From: Riptortus pedestris
Taxonomy: Eukaryota; Arthropoda; Insecta; Hemiptera; Alydidae
Length of the DNA: 64,000 nt
Direction: 5' to 3'
Assembly: GCA_019009955.1 (NCBI GenBank)
Contig: CM032230.1
Coordinates: 28,507,501 to 28,571,500, forward strand
A program made the position numbers and the translations under genes. The notes beneath the pieces are model-generated. The model did not search any database and was not told the DNA's origin. It saw only the letters and a list, made by a program, of their open reading frames with translations. The stretch's first letter is position 1; each line of letters begins with the position of its first letter. Below, piece after piece: positions 1 to 11,777 of this stretch.

Positions 1-95
1 ACACATTTTTGTCATCTCCTAGGTGCAACTAATGGACATTTGAAGACATTTTTCGAAAATGGAGTCATGAATTCAAGCAATATATCTTATAATAT
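1..95 (-). mobile_element. HINE-like element, 5' end fragment
   Basis: Remnant of the window-wide HINE-like family, reading on the minus strand: the conserved stretch with TCATCTCCTAGG, ATGGACATTTGAAGACATTT and TCGAAAATGG is recognisable. It runs off the left edge of the window, and the terminal palindrome has decayed. Confidence 0.7.
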
Positions 96-244
96 ATGTG
101 TATCGGATATGTGTTAATATTCTAGCTCAATTGTTACAAAATTTCGGAAAGACACATGGCTAAAATTACTATGGAGTGATATGGGCAGTGTGACGAACTC
201 ATTAAATATATGTCATCTCAACCTTTTCTTGAGTTTTAAAATTA

Positions 245-457
245 AATTATTTATTAACATCCACTTTTTGAAACTAAGGCTAATTATGACGGGTTTTCTA
301 AAGTTACCACCCTTTTCTAGCCAGGGTGGGACTAGGGATTTTATTCAATGAATTACGTCACTAAATAAATTATTCTGCCCAGGCGGGAATCCAACATCGC
401 CACTTTAGGTTTACCACGTGAGATTAAAGTCAACGTTTTAACTCACAAGGCTATCCA
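245..457 (-). mobile_element. tRNA-derived SINE copy
   Basis: Minus-strand copy of the SINE best seen at 51382-51605. The 3' tail (TTATTTATTAACATCC), the central conserved block (CCACCCTTTTCTAGCCAGGG) and a degenerate B box are in the expected order. Two promoter-box mutations suggest an old, inactive copy. Confidence 0.8.
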
Positions 458-1379
458 CTTCCTTAGAATCTTCATATCTTTTGAGATTATATAAATAAAT
501 TTTGTAGGTGCCTTTTTATGGCGTTTCTGCATGATGGGGAGTTGTACGATTTTTACGAGTGGATATTTTTATCTTCTCCTTGTCACAAGCTTTAACCGTA
601 TTTTGACTTAAAACTACAAATGGAGTATTTATGAAGTATGCCGAGTCGTCCCAGCACATAAAGCTTCTTTGTTGACGTGATAAATTACGTAATTTATTAA
701 ATCAACCAAAGTAAGCATGAAACGATGCTGGTTGAATTAGCTAATAACATTTTTAGAACTGAATAAATATCCATTACAAGAGAATGCTTATTTGGATAAT
801 ATTATTTTTTCCAAGTTGTTTAGAGGTCAATATGAAGATGGTTTATATACCCTTTTCATTAGCGATTCCAGAGACTGTTTTAAATAGGAAAATAAGGCTA
901 ATCTAATTGCTTACATTTTATTTTGATACTTTTATAGCCTAAGAATGACCATTTCTCTGGTTATTTTTCCTTTTAGTATTACACATTTATAAACCATCAT
1001 TTGGACATAATTATAGTAATAAGGTATATAGAGTGAAGTGAAGATAGCCTTGGCAATTCTCATTTGCTCGAGGAGCCCTGCACGATATAAAAGCGTTTAT
1101 AGCCCTTTATATTGCCATCATTTCTTCTACCATCTGGTTTTTTATGTTAAAGCAGACTCTTTTTTTTATTCCCGTCTTTATTTAGAGGGAAATGAGTTTC
1201 CATCAAGAGGTGCAATGTCAGCTCAGCGACTTCCACCTTTCAAGTCCGAATCAGTCTCTATCCGTTCGCCCCATGATTTTTTTTTACCATTACGTTCTTC
1301 CTAACCTACATTCTATGATATCCTTTTAGCCTCCAGTGGTTTCTTGATACATTAAACTCCTATTATAATTATCTTGTGG

Positions 1380-1575
1380 GGCTCAGGTTGGCCATGTGAG
1401 TGACTACTAAATCTCTATTAAGCGTTGACCTTAATGTCACATGGTGAATTTAATTAGTGACGGAACTCTTTAGATAAAATCCTTAGGCCCACCCTGGCTA
1501 TAAAAGGGTGGTAACCTGTAGATAACCCGTCCTAATCAGCTTTAGTTGGAAAAAGTGGACATTAATAAATAATTA
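1380..1575 (+). mobile_element. tRNA-derived SINE copy lacking the B box
   Basis: Plus-strand SINE beginning with the tRNA-like head GCTCAGGTTGGCCATGTGAG. The part that should hold the B box is deleted, so the head is joined directly to the GTGACGGAACTC segment, followed by the CCACCCTGGCTA block and an AATAAATAATT tail. The loss removes an internal pol III promoter element. Confidence 0.8.
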
Positions 1576-3435
1576 AAATTTTATTATCTTGTGTTTATTC
1601 CGAGTCATATAGATACAAGTGATATTCATCCATTCTGGATATTTTGTAGTTTATGAACCAATACAATCTCCGGTTTTGGTTATACGAAGACATTGAAGGG
1701 ACATTCTCCTATTTTTACCATATTTTTGATATGTTTACAAACTTTCATGTGTTATTTATAAATGAAATGTCATTTATTCATTATATAATGAAAATCAACT
1801 TCTAGAGAATGTCGTACGTTTACTTATCCTTCTTACAAGAAAGTACATGTTAGTCAGCCTTAACCTACACCTCGAAAGCAATTTGAGAGTAATGAACCCT
1901 TTTTCTTTTCCAAAAGTAGAAAGTTTCTAGTACCCTGGAGCTGCTATATATTTTATCCACTACTAGTTTACTTAACTTAGTTTAAGAATAACTAGTGCCA
2001 ACCGCCATGTCTTCTAGGTTTCTCGAGTCTTAAGCAAAAATCTTACGAGTCTTTAAACTAAGCCTAAAACTCCATTATCAAACCTGTACTCATGTTTGGG
2101 TATGAGAAATGCGCGTTTCGGGTAATGAGGAAACGGAGGTTGAGAGGTTTGAGCGTTTGGTTCGAGCCATAACAGGCCCGAAATGGGATGGTGACCTAGG
2201 ACTTTGGAGAAGGTAGCCAAAAGAAAAGGATATATCGGAAAAAAGGTAGTCTATTACATGATTTGATAGCTATGATGCTACAATGGAAGGTAAATGTGCT
2301 AACAAGTAACCCAACCGACTCCCAATGAAGACAATGGACACGTACTGTGCTGGAAGGCCGATCCCTGGAAAGGCAGAGGTGAAAGAAACTCGTAATGGTG
2401 GCTAAAGATCTCCAAGGTCTGTAAAATCAACCGAAAAAAAAACACGGAAACTTATCAATCATTTCGAACAAATCTGAAAACATCTTAACATTCTAGTATT
2501 ATCTCAAGAGATTGTTCCTTCTTCATCTTGACATTCAGTTAGTTGAGTAATGGAATAGTCAAAGGCAAAGAAATCTCTATCTATTGTCTTGTTCTCAACT
2601 CCGAAAAACAACCAATTATTTTCGATTGAAAAGCTAACTTATTCCTCATTACTTTGGAGGAATGCCATTAAAATTCCACTTTTTGTTGGGCTTTGCCCTT
2701 CATTTTATGGGTTGTAGATAATTCTTTCATAAATTTAAAATGGTTTGATTTCTCTTTGAGAAGTGTACTGAGTTTAGCGTTCTCTATGGCATATTTACTT
2801 TCAGTTTACTTAATGATCGAACGAATTCCTTTAAAAATAGCAAGATCTTTGTTCGCTTATTTTGAACTAATAGTAATTATTTCGGAAATATCCATGATTA
2901 CATTTATTATTTTTTAAAATAATCTGTAATTGACAACTAACATTACTGTTTACAAATTAATTAATCTGCTTAATCCGTCACGTTGCAATCCGGCGTGTTC
3001 CGTGGGAGTAGAGGCCCCAGGCAAATAAATTTATACGGACTACACTCTATTGTAATATTATGGATTATATTACACACATTCATGATAATATGTTCCATTA
3101 TTATGGCTAATACAGGCAACATCAGTGATATGTAAAATGAGTCACCCTATGATCACAGAGGGATAAAACAAGTATGTCTAAAGGTAAAATAAAACACATT
3201 TTACAAACATTGAGTATGCAACTTGTTAGAAAGGATTCATTAAAAAAACAATATTTTAGTTTCTTCTGGCAATTTACGGTTTTTAAGAGTTACATACTCG
3301 TTTAAGTTATACATAGATACTTCTAATTAATACTTATTTAAGTAATTTATTGGATCCCAACAGCAGCGAATACATTTGACGGGGTTATACATCAGTATAT
3401 GTAACTTAACAATATTTGTCCTCACTAATGTATAT
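1576..3435. other. AT-rich interval without recognisable gene
   Basis: No family was recognised in this stretch. The only notable frame is at 2693-2917 (+), 74 codons with a hydrophobic, isoleucine/leucine-rich product ending in TAA. It has no convincing splice sites or homology that I recognise and could arise by chance in AT-rich DNA. Confidence 0.5.
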
Positions 3436-3576
3436 TAGTGATTTTCGAATAATTCCTCAAATGTTTATCGATCCTATCTAGGGTATGACGAAAGTTAGTT
3501 CTGTTCAGGTTATGTATTATATATTACTGTTGCTACTGTAGCGGTCGCAATTTTTGTTTGATTGTTACCAAACTTG
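3436..3576 (+). mobile_element. HINE-like element, degenerate central fragment
   Basis: Contains decayed versions of both family halves: ATTTTCGAATAATTCCTC and the ATCGATCCTATCTAG block, then, where the (TA)n should be, a short TATTATATATTACT, followed by GTAGCGGTCGCAATTTTTG. The microsatellite has almost vanished here. Confidence 0.75.
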
Positions 3577-3750
3577 ATTATTATTATTTATTAACGTCCA
3601 CATTTTGCTACTATGGCTGATTGGGACGGGCTATCTACAGGTTAATACCTTTTTCTAGCCAGGTTGGGGCTAAGGATTTATTTAATGAGTTTGTCGCAAA
3701 TTAAATTCCTAATGCCCAGGTGAGAATCGAACTCCCCACTCTAGGTACCC
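3577..3750 (-). mobile_element. tRNA-derived SINE copy
   Basis: Minus-strand SINE abutting the preceding HINE-like fragment. The tail TTATTATTTATTAACGTCC, the central TTCTAGCCAGG block and the B box GAGAATCGAACTCC are present; the tRNA-like 5' head is truncated. Confidence 0.8.
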
Positions 3751-3789
3751 GACTTCATCTATATTGAACTATATGTGTTCCATGTGGAC

Positions 3790-4170
3790 AAGTTCTTGTG
3801 GACAAGGGCTGTTATCGGTCAGGGGGAGGGAGCGGGTTTAGGGGTTGAAGATTTGCCGAAGTAGTGGGTAGAAATACTGTTGACCAAGTTTTTTGAATAA
3901 CCAAAAACGTGTGCGGTCTGGCGTTATCGCGGTGGAAGCCAACGCCTCTCCGATTTGCCAACACTGGTTCGGTTCTGGACAATTTCTTCCTTAATATTTG
4001 GAATTTATTAGAGTATTTATGAGAATTTATAGTTTCGGGTATTTGGCATGGATATTAGCCTTTGAAGTGGTTGGTGTTAGGCCATCACAATCCATTTTTC
4101 ATCTCCAGTTACCAAACGTTTCAGCAATAAATCGCTCATGTATATACAGCCCATTAAATACCCCCCCTCC
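3790..4170 (-). pseudogene. decayed mariner-like transposase fragment
   Basis: Reading the minus strand in shifting frames gives pieces typical of a mariner DDE transposase: one matching the GDEKW motif around the first catalytic Asp (seen as degraded VTGDEKWIV-like text), then LANRRGVGFHRDNARPH, the motif around the second catalytic Asp. Stops and frameshifts interrupt it throughout, so no protein can be made. I saw no terminal inverted repeats around it. The assignment rests on my reading of these motifs; a translated search would settle the subfamily. Confidence 0.65.
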
Positions 4171-4769
4171 CTCCACCCCATTTCTTGGAACCCAAACAGT
4201 AAGGTGACTAAGAGAGCCATGTGGTCTCTGACAGCCGAATTCGATACTTCCACCCTCTCTCCTATTTTCCAAGTGTTAACCTAGTGGTTTTAAAGTTACA
4301 AAGCTAACAAGATGCGGTACATTACTACTGGATTATCCCAATGATGACCAAACTTGTTATAATTTTAAAGACAGACTTTTTTCATTGTTGTAAGTGGCTT
4401 ACTTAATTTAAAAACAATTGATTAGAAGTCTCTATTTTTATGTCAAATAAGTAACTCTTAAGCAAACGTAAATTCCCAAAAGAAATTAAAAAAATATTTT
4501 TATTTAAACGATCCTTTCTAACAAGTTGAATACTCAGTGCTTTTGAAGTGTTATTTTTTTAATTTTTTTTTTTTTTTTTTTACGTTTATTGACATACTTG
4601 TACTTATCCCTCTGTGATATGCATATAGATTCCTCATTTTTTTTTCTCCTCATAGTAACCCTATTTCTTTGAATACATGTTCCATTGCCACATAGCATAT
4701 TACATGTATGGCTATGTTTGAAGACATTTTTATATTACGATATACACACGTTAATCAACCATATAATAA

Positions 4770-5415
4770 AAAATAAATAAAAATAGAATGAAATAATAAA
4801 AAGATAAAATATAATAAAATAATAATAGAATGAAGTAATAAAGAGATAAAATAATAAAAATAAAATGTTGAAATAATAAAAAGATAAAATAAAATAATAA
4901 AAATAAAATATTGAAATAATAAAAAGATAAAATAAAATATTGAAATAATAAAAAGATAAAATAAAATGATAAAAATAAAATATTGAAATAATAAAAAGAT
5001 AAAATAAAATAATAAAAATAAAATATTGAAATAATAAAAAGAAAAAATATAATAAAATAAAAATAGAACGAAGTAATAAAAAGATAAAATAATAAAAATA
5101 AAATATTGAAATAATAAAAAGATAAAATAAAATGATAAAAATAAAATATTGAAATAATAAAAAGATAAAATAAAATAATAAAAATAAAATATTGAAATAA
5201 TAAAAAGATAAAATAAAATAATAAAAATAAAATATTGAAATAATAAAAAGATAAAATAAAATAATAAAAATAAAATATTGAAATAATAAAAAGATAAAAT
5301 AAAATAATAAAAATAAAATATTGAAATAATAAAAAGATAAAATAAAATGATAAAAATAAAATATTGAAATAATAAAAATATAAAATAAAATAATAAAAAT
5401 AAAATATTGAAATAA
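4770..5415. repeat. 43-bp AT-rich tandem repeat
   Basis: About 15 tandem units built from ATATTGAAATAATAAAAAG-type sequence with an exact 43-bp spacing (for example the G of ATTG at 4985, 5028, 5280 and 5323). Only A, T and G occur on this strand. Because 43 is not a multiple of three and the unit lacks stops in each minus-strand phase, two overlapping minus-strand frames of over 220 codons run through it; these are artefacts of the repeat. Confidence 0.95.
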
Positions 5416-5479
5416 GTACCATAATTATTAAAAAAAATTAATAATGGAAATGAAAAAAAAAATAAAGTTAAATCCAACA

Positions 5480-6100
5480 GATGTTTAATTTAAGTCTATG
5501 TAAAGTAAATGTATTGAATTATAATTCTCTTTCCTCACAATGAACATTCAAATGTAGTTTCGCTAAAGATATATATAGATAATTTTGGTGAGGTTTATGA
5601 GTTCTTATATTTATTTAATAATATATGAATAATAATAAAGAACTCATAAAGTTTATCAAAAGTATAAAGAGAGGCTTAGTGATAATATTCCCGACGCCGA
5701 GTCAAAGAAATACATTCAAATAGGCGTGAGGCACCCCTGCTAGAGATGGATGAAGGACATTAGCCGTTATACAAATTTGAGAACATAGTTAACATAATGG
5801 CGACTAGCATGCAGTGACGCCTTCATTTGCATATCGGCGGAGCAAATAGAGCATGAATGAATAGTTCAACAGTTGGAGCCAGCAAATCCCACAGATTGGA
5901 CCAGCAGATTTGCAAGTCATAGTCGATGCAGCTGACTTTCGACAGCAATGCACTCATTCTAATCAACATACCCTAGTACTTTGCACTTTATAATGGGATT
6001 TCAAATCTATGAATAATTATTATTCCAGTAAAGAAGTATACCGTTAAGATAAGAGTTTGGTTTTGTAACGATTCATACATAATTAATCAATAACTTGATT
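5480..6100. other. interval without recognisable gene
   Basis: Low-complexity AT-rich DNA with a short more GC-rich patch near 5690-5760. No coding or mobile-element signature was recognised. Confidence 0.4.
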
Positions 6101-6102
6101 TT

Positions 6103-6228
6103 AGCAGATTTCCCAAGGGACATGGACAATTGAAGTTGTGGTCGTGACACAATATCGAAAATGTACATCACCCCTACCTAAATTATGACGAAAATGAGGT
6201 CCATCCTAAATTTTATGTATATATAATA

Positions 6229-6276
<48 letters not shown>

Positions 6277-6515
6277 CGGGTGGGTGGGTGGGTGATATTG
6301 CTCTAGTGGTTGCAGCTTTTTTTTTTATCATTACCAAACTCGAAATATAAACGCTTCATGTAAAACTAAAGATCAATTTCGTGAAATGCTGAAATGAGGG
6401 GGCTTTGAGTGGAAAAAAACGGAAATTCCATATGTCTCCGTTAGTATGAGTCGAATCGAAAACTCGTTTATAGCCAATCTTTTTGAAAATCGAATGTTCT
6501 ATAAACATTGTAAAT
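6103..6515 (+). mobile_element. HINE-like element with (TG)n core
   Basis: Starts with AGCAGATTTCCC and carries the left-half block (ATGACGAAAATGAGGTCC) and right-half block (ACCAAACTCGAAATATAAACG, TCTCCGTTAG) of the family. The core at about 6228-6293 is (TG)n followed by (GGTG)n instead of the usual (TA)n. The 3' hairpin end is not found, so the copy is truncated downstream. Confidence 0.8.
6228..6293. repeat. (TG)n/(GGTG)n microsatellite
   Basis: About 22 TG units followed by GGTG units, located exactly at the microsatellite position of the surrounding HINE-like copy. Confidence 0.97.
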
Positions 6516-7044
6516 TTTGCATTTTTTTGTTTTGTTTTCAGGCTTCAGTAAACCCTAACTTTTACGTTTTACCACCCCTCCCCCTCCTATATATCATGAA
6601 ATGGGTTATTCCATGGTTATTCGCCAAATATTGTTTTCAACTGACTTTTATTTTGTGAGATCCATGCAAAGTCGTTAAGTGATGAGATCATCAAATAATA
6701 TATTACGTTCTTCATTCTATAATATATATTGGATGAGTACAAATACTCGATATTTAGTAGTTTCATTCAACGCTAATGATCATATTTGTCAATAAATAGG
6801 AGGAGTGGTTTGCATGAAGACCTCCTTTAACTGCCTTATTTCTTGTCAGACCTATGTCCCCAGAGGCACAACAGACATCACACCACGTACAATGTATATG
6901 TAATATTTGTTTACAATAAGAAAAAATGTAAGCTATAAAGAAATATTGTAACATTAATAGTAATATACGTTGCCTCTGAGAAATGTACAAAAAAGTCTCA
7001 TTAGATATTTTGTACTAACTGATTTTTTTTTCAAACAACAATGT

Positions 7045-7640
7045 TATTTTAATACTTCATAATGACAATACCTCGTGTCACACGGCCATTTCCATCAGTG
7101 AATGTTTTACCTCCAAACACATTAGTACATTGTTATGATAAAGCATCCACTTGTTTGCAGTGTCTGGTCTCATAGGAATCACTTTTCCTGGGCCTTTCAA
7201 GGACACGGTGTAAAGCACCTGATTGACAATTTGTCCTGGTAGAACAACTTTTCTGTGCACGATACCTTTACTGTCAAAAAAACAAATCAGGATGCTTCAT
7301 CATGACAATACCTCGTGTCACACGGCCATTTTTTGAATTTTTGACCTCAAAAGGCATTACAGTTGTTTTTCAATCACCCTATGCACCTAATTGTAGTTCT
7401 TGTGACTTTTTCCTTTTCCAGAAATTGAAAAATTTTCTAAAAGGGCTTAATTTTGGAACTCCGGAGAACATTCAAAAGACTGTGACCTACCAGTTAAAAG
7501 CCATACCAGTTGAAGTTTTCTAGTGCTGCTACCAAGAGTAGAAACAACGACTCCGCCGGTGTATAGCTGCCCAAGGAAACTATTTGAAGGGGGATAACAT
7601 TGTTGTTTGAAAAAAATAAAAAACTTTTGGTAGTACAAAA
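7045..7640. pseudogene. rearranged mariner transposase pseudogene
   Basis: The C-terminal third reads on the plus strand from 7302 (FLTSKGITVV, then SCDFFLFQKLKNFLKG, the region of the third catalytic Asp, continuing after a frameshift near 7523 with CYQE and RRCIAAQGNYF-type text). The preceding domain (HRKVVLPGQIVNQVLYT ... MLYHNNV) is encoded on the opposite strand, 7260 to 7078. A 31-bp segment encoding the HDN-CHTA motif occurs at both 7060-7090 and 7302-7332. The middle of the gene has therefore been inverted inside the element. Frameshifts and the inversion rule out function. Confidence 0.8.
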
Positions 7641-8781
7641 ACGGTCACGGTTTTATTTCACATACCATGTACATCTTTAGTTATTATGTGTCTCAGAGTT
7701 AATGTTTGTTTTTTTATGTAGTGATTTGGGCGTTTGGTTAGGTTACCTGATAAATCCACTCACTAGTGGGGAGGGGTTATATTTTTATTTTCTGTAATTA
7801 GATTAGATGTAATTGGTAGGGTTATATTTCTTTACCCTTTCTAAATTAATGTCAAGGTAATTGTATGAAAAACGTTTGGAGTATTCTGAATTCTAATAGA
7901 GTATTCATAATTCCCAGTATCCCTATTGTCCTTTCAATTAAATTAAAATTGTATCTCATGTCAATAGCATGTCGAATTCTGTTTTTACAGTGGGGCTATT
8001 TTTATGGTTCGATGATAGAATTTGCATCAATTTATATATAACATTTTAATTGACAGAGTGTTGAGTTTTATTTGATTTTTTTGTCATTCACTTAACATAC
8101 AGAATGAAAATAACTGTGAATGGGGAATTCAATTTGTCTTGCTTTATTAAATATAATAAATTGGATATAAAACGCATTTATATTATTTTAGTCAAATTCA
8201 ACGGAAAATGAAACGATGGATTTTTTTGAAAAACCTGTTGTAATCTGTGTTATGGTGTAGCGGAGGCTATGTTGTTTGGAAAAAAAATGGTACCTGGGAA
8301 TCGAGGCAAATAATAGTTTACCATCTTTGCCAAGAGGGCGTGGCAGGCCCAGACAGCGGTAGAACAATTTCTGAATGTCCATGTTAAGAGGAGCACGGCG
8401 GAGACCTTGGGAACATGTGATTACCGACCTCAGCTGTGTGTAACTCAATGCCAATTCCAAAAAACGTGGTGAAATATGATAGACTAATGAGAGGAGTTAA
8501 GGCATCCAAAACAAATAGCTCACAGAAAACTACCATGTCCTAGGAGAAAGCATCCTAATAAGCTCTCATTGTTGTATTTGTGTTTTGAAAGAGCTAAATT
8601 AAGAATCTCCGGTCCAACAAACAACAAAAAAGTGGAAACAATTTCCATCATTATCATCCTTTTCTTCATAAGTAACACATTAAGTCTTTTCAATGCTTAG
8701 TTACACTATCTTTCACTATTATTGCTCAAGTTGTACTTAATTAACAAAAATAAGCTTTCAATTACGTTGTCAGTGAATAAT

Positions 8782-8972
8782 TAATTAAATATTTATTGAC
8801 GTCCACTTTTTGCAACTAAGGCTAATTGGGACGGGTTATCTACAGGTTACCACCCTTTTCTAGCCAGGGTGGGACTAACGATTTTATTTAATGAATTTCG
8901 TCACTTAATAATTCCCTTGCCCAGGGGGGAATCAAAAACGCCACGTAGGATTACCACGTGAGATTAAACGCA
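8782..8972 (-). mobile_element. 5'-truncated tRNA-derived SINE with 13-bp target duplication
   Basis: Minus-strand SINE with an intact central block (GTTACCACCCTTTTCTAGCC) and a mutated B box. It is flanked by GTCAGTGAATAAT at 8769-8781 and 8973-8985, a 13-bp target-site duplication typical of LINE-mediated retroposition. The 5' head is truncated within the tRNA-like part. Confidence 0.88.
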
Positions 8973-9663
8973 GTCAGTGAATAATAAGTCTTCGGTAGAC
9001 AATTTATACAAAATAAATAATTATATTAAGTTAGATACAAATGGCCACAAATAATTTAAATAATATATGAAAGGTAGAAATAAAATAAAGCCGTTTATAA
9101 AGTGTCATGATATGAATGTCGCCAGGTTCAGAGCTCAATCACGCAAATGAGAAAAATGACTGCCATTAGTATTTTAGTAAAAACGTATATTAGACATGCA
9201 AGCTAACTAATTCCTAACAATTACTAGGAAAAACTAGTTCTATTTATTGATCTCGTCTAGAGGGTAAACAGCCGCCACAAATAACAATGAAAAGCAACCG
9301 AACATAAATATTTTGATGTCCTGATAAATATAATTTGAATTATCTTCACATTTCTTTAATAGATGCAATATATATATATATATATACACATATATTAATA
9401 ATCAATCAATTATTGATGTTTTTTTAATCATACTGGGAATTGTATTTGGGAACGATTATGCTAGGGATTATTGTAAATTATATTGTTTTATGTGTACACA
9501 TATTTATAAGACAATTGAAGCGTTTATTTGATTATATTATGTAAACGTTGTTGTTTTTTTAAACAATAAATATTCTATTCTTAATGGCTCAGTGATTTTA
9601 ATAATTTTGTACATTGGATACAGTAATATTATTAGGCTAAATTCATTTGTTTCCCCCCATATT

Positions 9664-9991
9664 AATTGATTTCCCTTAAGGGGAATGAGCTATTGTTGTT
9701 GTACTCATGGTGTGATTTTCGAAACATTTCTTCAAATGCCTATCGAACCTATGTACTTAGGAGACGACGAAAACGGTGCCCAATCAAAATTATATATATC
9801 TGTTATTTTTACTCTCTTGTTTTCTAGCATCAGAAAAATCCCGTCTTCTGCTCATTGGATTTTTATTTGGGAATAGAGAATACATTGTGTGGGATGAGAT
9901 CAGTAGCGTGTTGTAGGGAATAAGTTGTGACGTGAGATCACAAGTGTTTTATACCAGGACGTGGAAAATCTGCTTAGTTTACGCAGCGGTC
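9664..9991 (+). mobile_element. HINE-like element, short copy
   Basis: Left half begins GATTTCCCTTAAGGGGAA, followed by the TTCTTCAAATGCC and GACGACGAAAACG blocks. The core is a very short TATATATAT. The 3' subterminal motif GGAAAATCTGCTTAGTTTACGC is present at 9961-9983, but the terminal hairpin is damaged. Confidence 0.75.
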
Positions 9992-10177
9992 TTTTTAGTT
10001 TAACATTTATTTAATGACAAAGGTTTTGAAAATTTAATAATAAGTGGAAATAATTGGAAAAAGAAATATAATAAAAAAAAAAACTTGATTAAATAATAAA
10101 AATGGGAACTAGTTGGAGGAAAGTTTTCTATAATGACAGTCATAATTTCTTTGAAAAGGGCTATTTCTTCAGTTTGG

Positions 10178-10180
<3 letters not shown>

Positions 10181-10226
<46 letters not shown>

Positions 10227-10393
10227 CTATTGACGCAAATAAGAGTCCATTAAAGACCTATGGGTTCCATATTCTGTGGAGGTTTACTTCTTCTCTGATC
10301 AACATCGGCTTCTTAATAATTTAGCTGCACAAACATCTCGGAGCAAGAACGTGGAAAATATGCTTAGTTTACAAAGCCTCGGGTTTTTGTAGT
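10181..10393 (+). mobile_element. HINE-like element, 3' half
   Basis: A (TA)n tract followed by TTTGTCTATTGACGC and, after an internally deleted section, the 3' motif GTGGAAAATATGCTTAGTTTAC. Its hairpin is mutated. The hAT element starts 30 bp further on. Confidence 0.65.
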
Positions 10394-10423
10394 TTATAGT
10401 ATAGATTGCTGAAAGCTCTAAGC

Positions 10424-11769
10424 CAGGGATGAGCAACACGCGGCCCTTTCAACATATCTGTGCGGCCCGGTAAGCATTTCTAAAATTGAATTTATTTTAT
10501 CGACTTTCTCCCATCAATAGTAAGCGATACAGCACAACTGGCTATATTGTTACGAGGTATTGACTCAAAATTTAATATTACCGAAGAATTGTGTTCACTA
10601 ATTCCAATGCAAGGGACTACAGCAGGCAAAGACCGGTACGATGTACTAAAGTCTTTATTGCAAGCATTGTGATAGAAGGATCAGGAAGGCTGTTTCAATG
10701 CGTTAAGAAGGCCACAAGAAGAGAAACATTCGTTAACCACTGCATAATTCACCAGGGAAATTTGTGCACGAAAGATTGAGTTTGCCAACAGTACCAATAA
10801 TTATACTAATCAGGTTTATAAAGCCGCGCGCGTTAAATCACCGTGAATTTATAGAATTCCTGAAAGATTTAGAAACTGAATATGGCGACTTGGTTTTCAA
10901 TACCGAAGTACGTCGGCTTAGTAGAGGTGCAATGCTAAAAAGAGTATACAACTTAAAAAGCGAAATACAATTGTTCTTGGATATATATGCCTTTCCTCAT
11001 TTTGGTAATAAAGAATGGATGCGCGATTTTGGGTTTCTTATCGACTTGACTCAGCATCTCAATGATCTTAATTTGGAACAGGTTATTTACAATTGGCATG
11101 ATAAAGTTCAGGGCTTTGAGTGCAAATTGAAATTGTTGAAAATAGCATTTTTTGCAGAATAATGGGTCTCACTTTCCACATTTGCAAAAAGAAAACGTTA
11201 CTAATTCTTAAAAATACGCACAATATATATACATTGGTCTCCATGAAAATGTTTTCCTCGCAATTTAATATCATGTGGATACAGTTCCCGAAGACTTTCA
11301 AATGGAAGTGATTGACATGCAGAATAATACCGATTTAAAAAATGTATTTTTCTCAGTAAACATCAAAAAGTTTTATAAATCGTATGGAGCCTTGAGAAAT
11401 ATCCGTTTTTGACGAAAAATGCAAAGCAAATAATGTCTCTGTTTGGAAGTACGTGTGTTTACGAACAATTATTTTCGTCCTTGAAATTAAAAAAAAACAA
11501 AAAAAAAAACAAAAACAACAGTGCCGAATGTCTGATTAAATATTTCAAGTAAATTCTTTTTTTTCTGTTATTCTATTGGGTTTTTTATTATTTTGCATTA
11601 AAATTTGTATATGAAATCTTTACTTTTTTTAATTTTTATATTTTTCTATTCTAATGTTTATAATAAATAAAGTTTTCTAAATTATTAATAAGTGTTACTT
11701 TATGTGCGGCCCGCCAAAAAATTTTAAAATTTAAATTGGCCCTTTGATTAAAAAGGTTGCTCACCTCTG
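10424..11769 (+). mobile_element. hAT (Charlie-like) DNA transposon, degenerate
   Basis: 1346-bp element with short terminal inverted repeats: CAGGGATGAGCAAC at the left and the complement of CAGAGGTGAGCAAC at the right. It is flanked by a perfect 8-bp target duplication, CTCTAAGC, at 10416-10423 and 11770-11777. An 8-bp duplication and CAG-starting ends with GGCCC-rich subterminal sequence are hallmarks of the hAT superfamily, and the internal frames support this. Confidence 0.92.
10565..11162 (+). pseudogene. hAT transposase fragment (GTF2IRD2/ZBED-like)
   Basis: Several frames together read like the middle of a hAT transposase of the type domesticated in GTF2IRD2/FAM200 proteins: ITEELCSLIPMQGTTAGKD, then NHCIIHQGNLCTK, then an open 132-codon frame (10764-11162) with LNHREFIEFLKDLETEYGDL, FNTEVRRLSRG, and DFGFLIDLTQHLNDLNL. 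The motif SEVRWLSRG is altered to TEVRRLSRG. The N-terminal zinc finger and first catalytic Asp region are not recognisable and frames shift near 10680 and 10780, so the gene is dead. Downstream sequence is decayed C-terminal region. Confidence 0.85.
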
Positions 11770-11777
11770 CTCTAAGC

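Noticed and set aside
2693..2917. 74-codon hydrophobic plus-strand frame as a membrane protein exon
   Set aside because: No recognisable family, no convincing splice sites, and such frames are common in AT-rich DNA.
4751..5477. Two 220-240-codon minus-strand frames
   Set aside because: Generated by the 43-bp tandem repeat; Phe/Ile/Tyr-only product.
8188..8460. 90-codon minus-strand frame
   Set aside because: The composition looks protein-like but no motif was recognised. Without a search it cannot be separated from a decayed transposon or chance frame.
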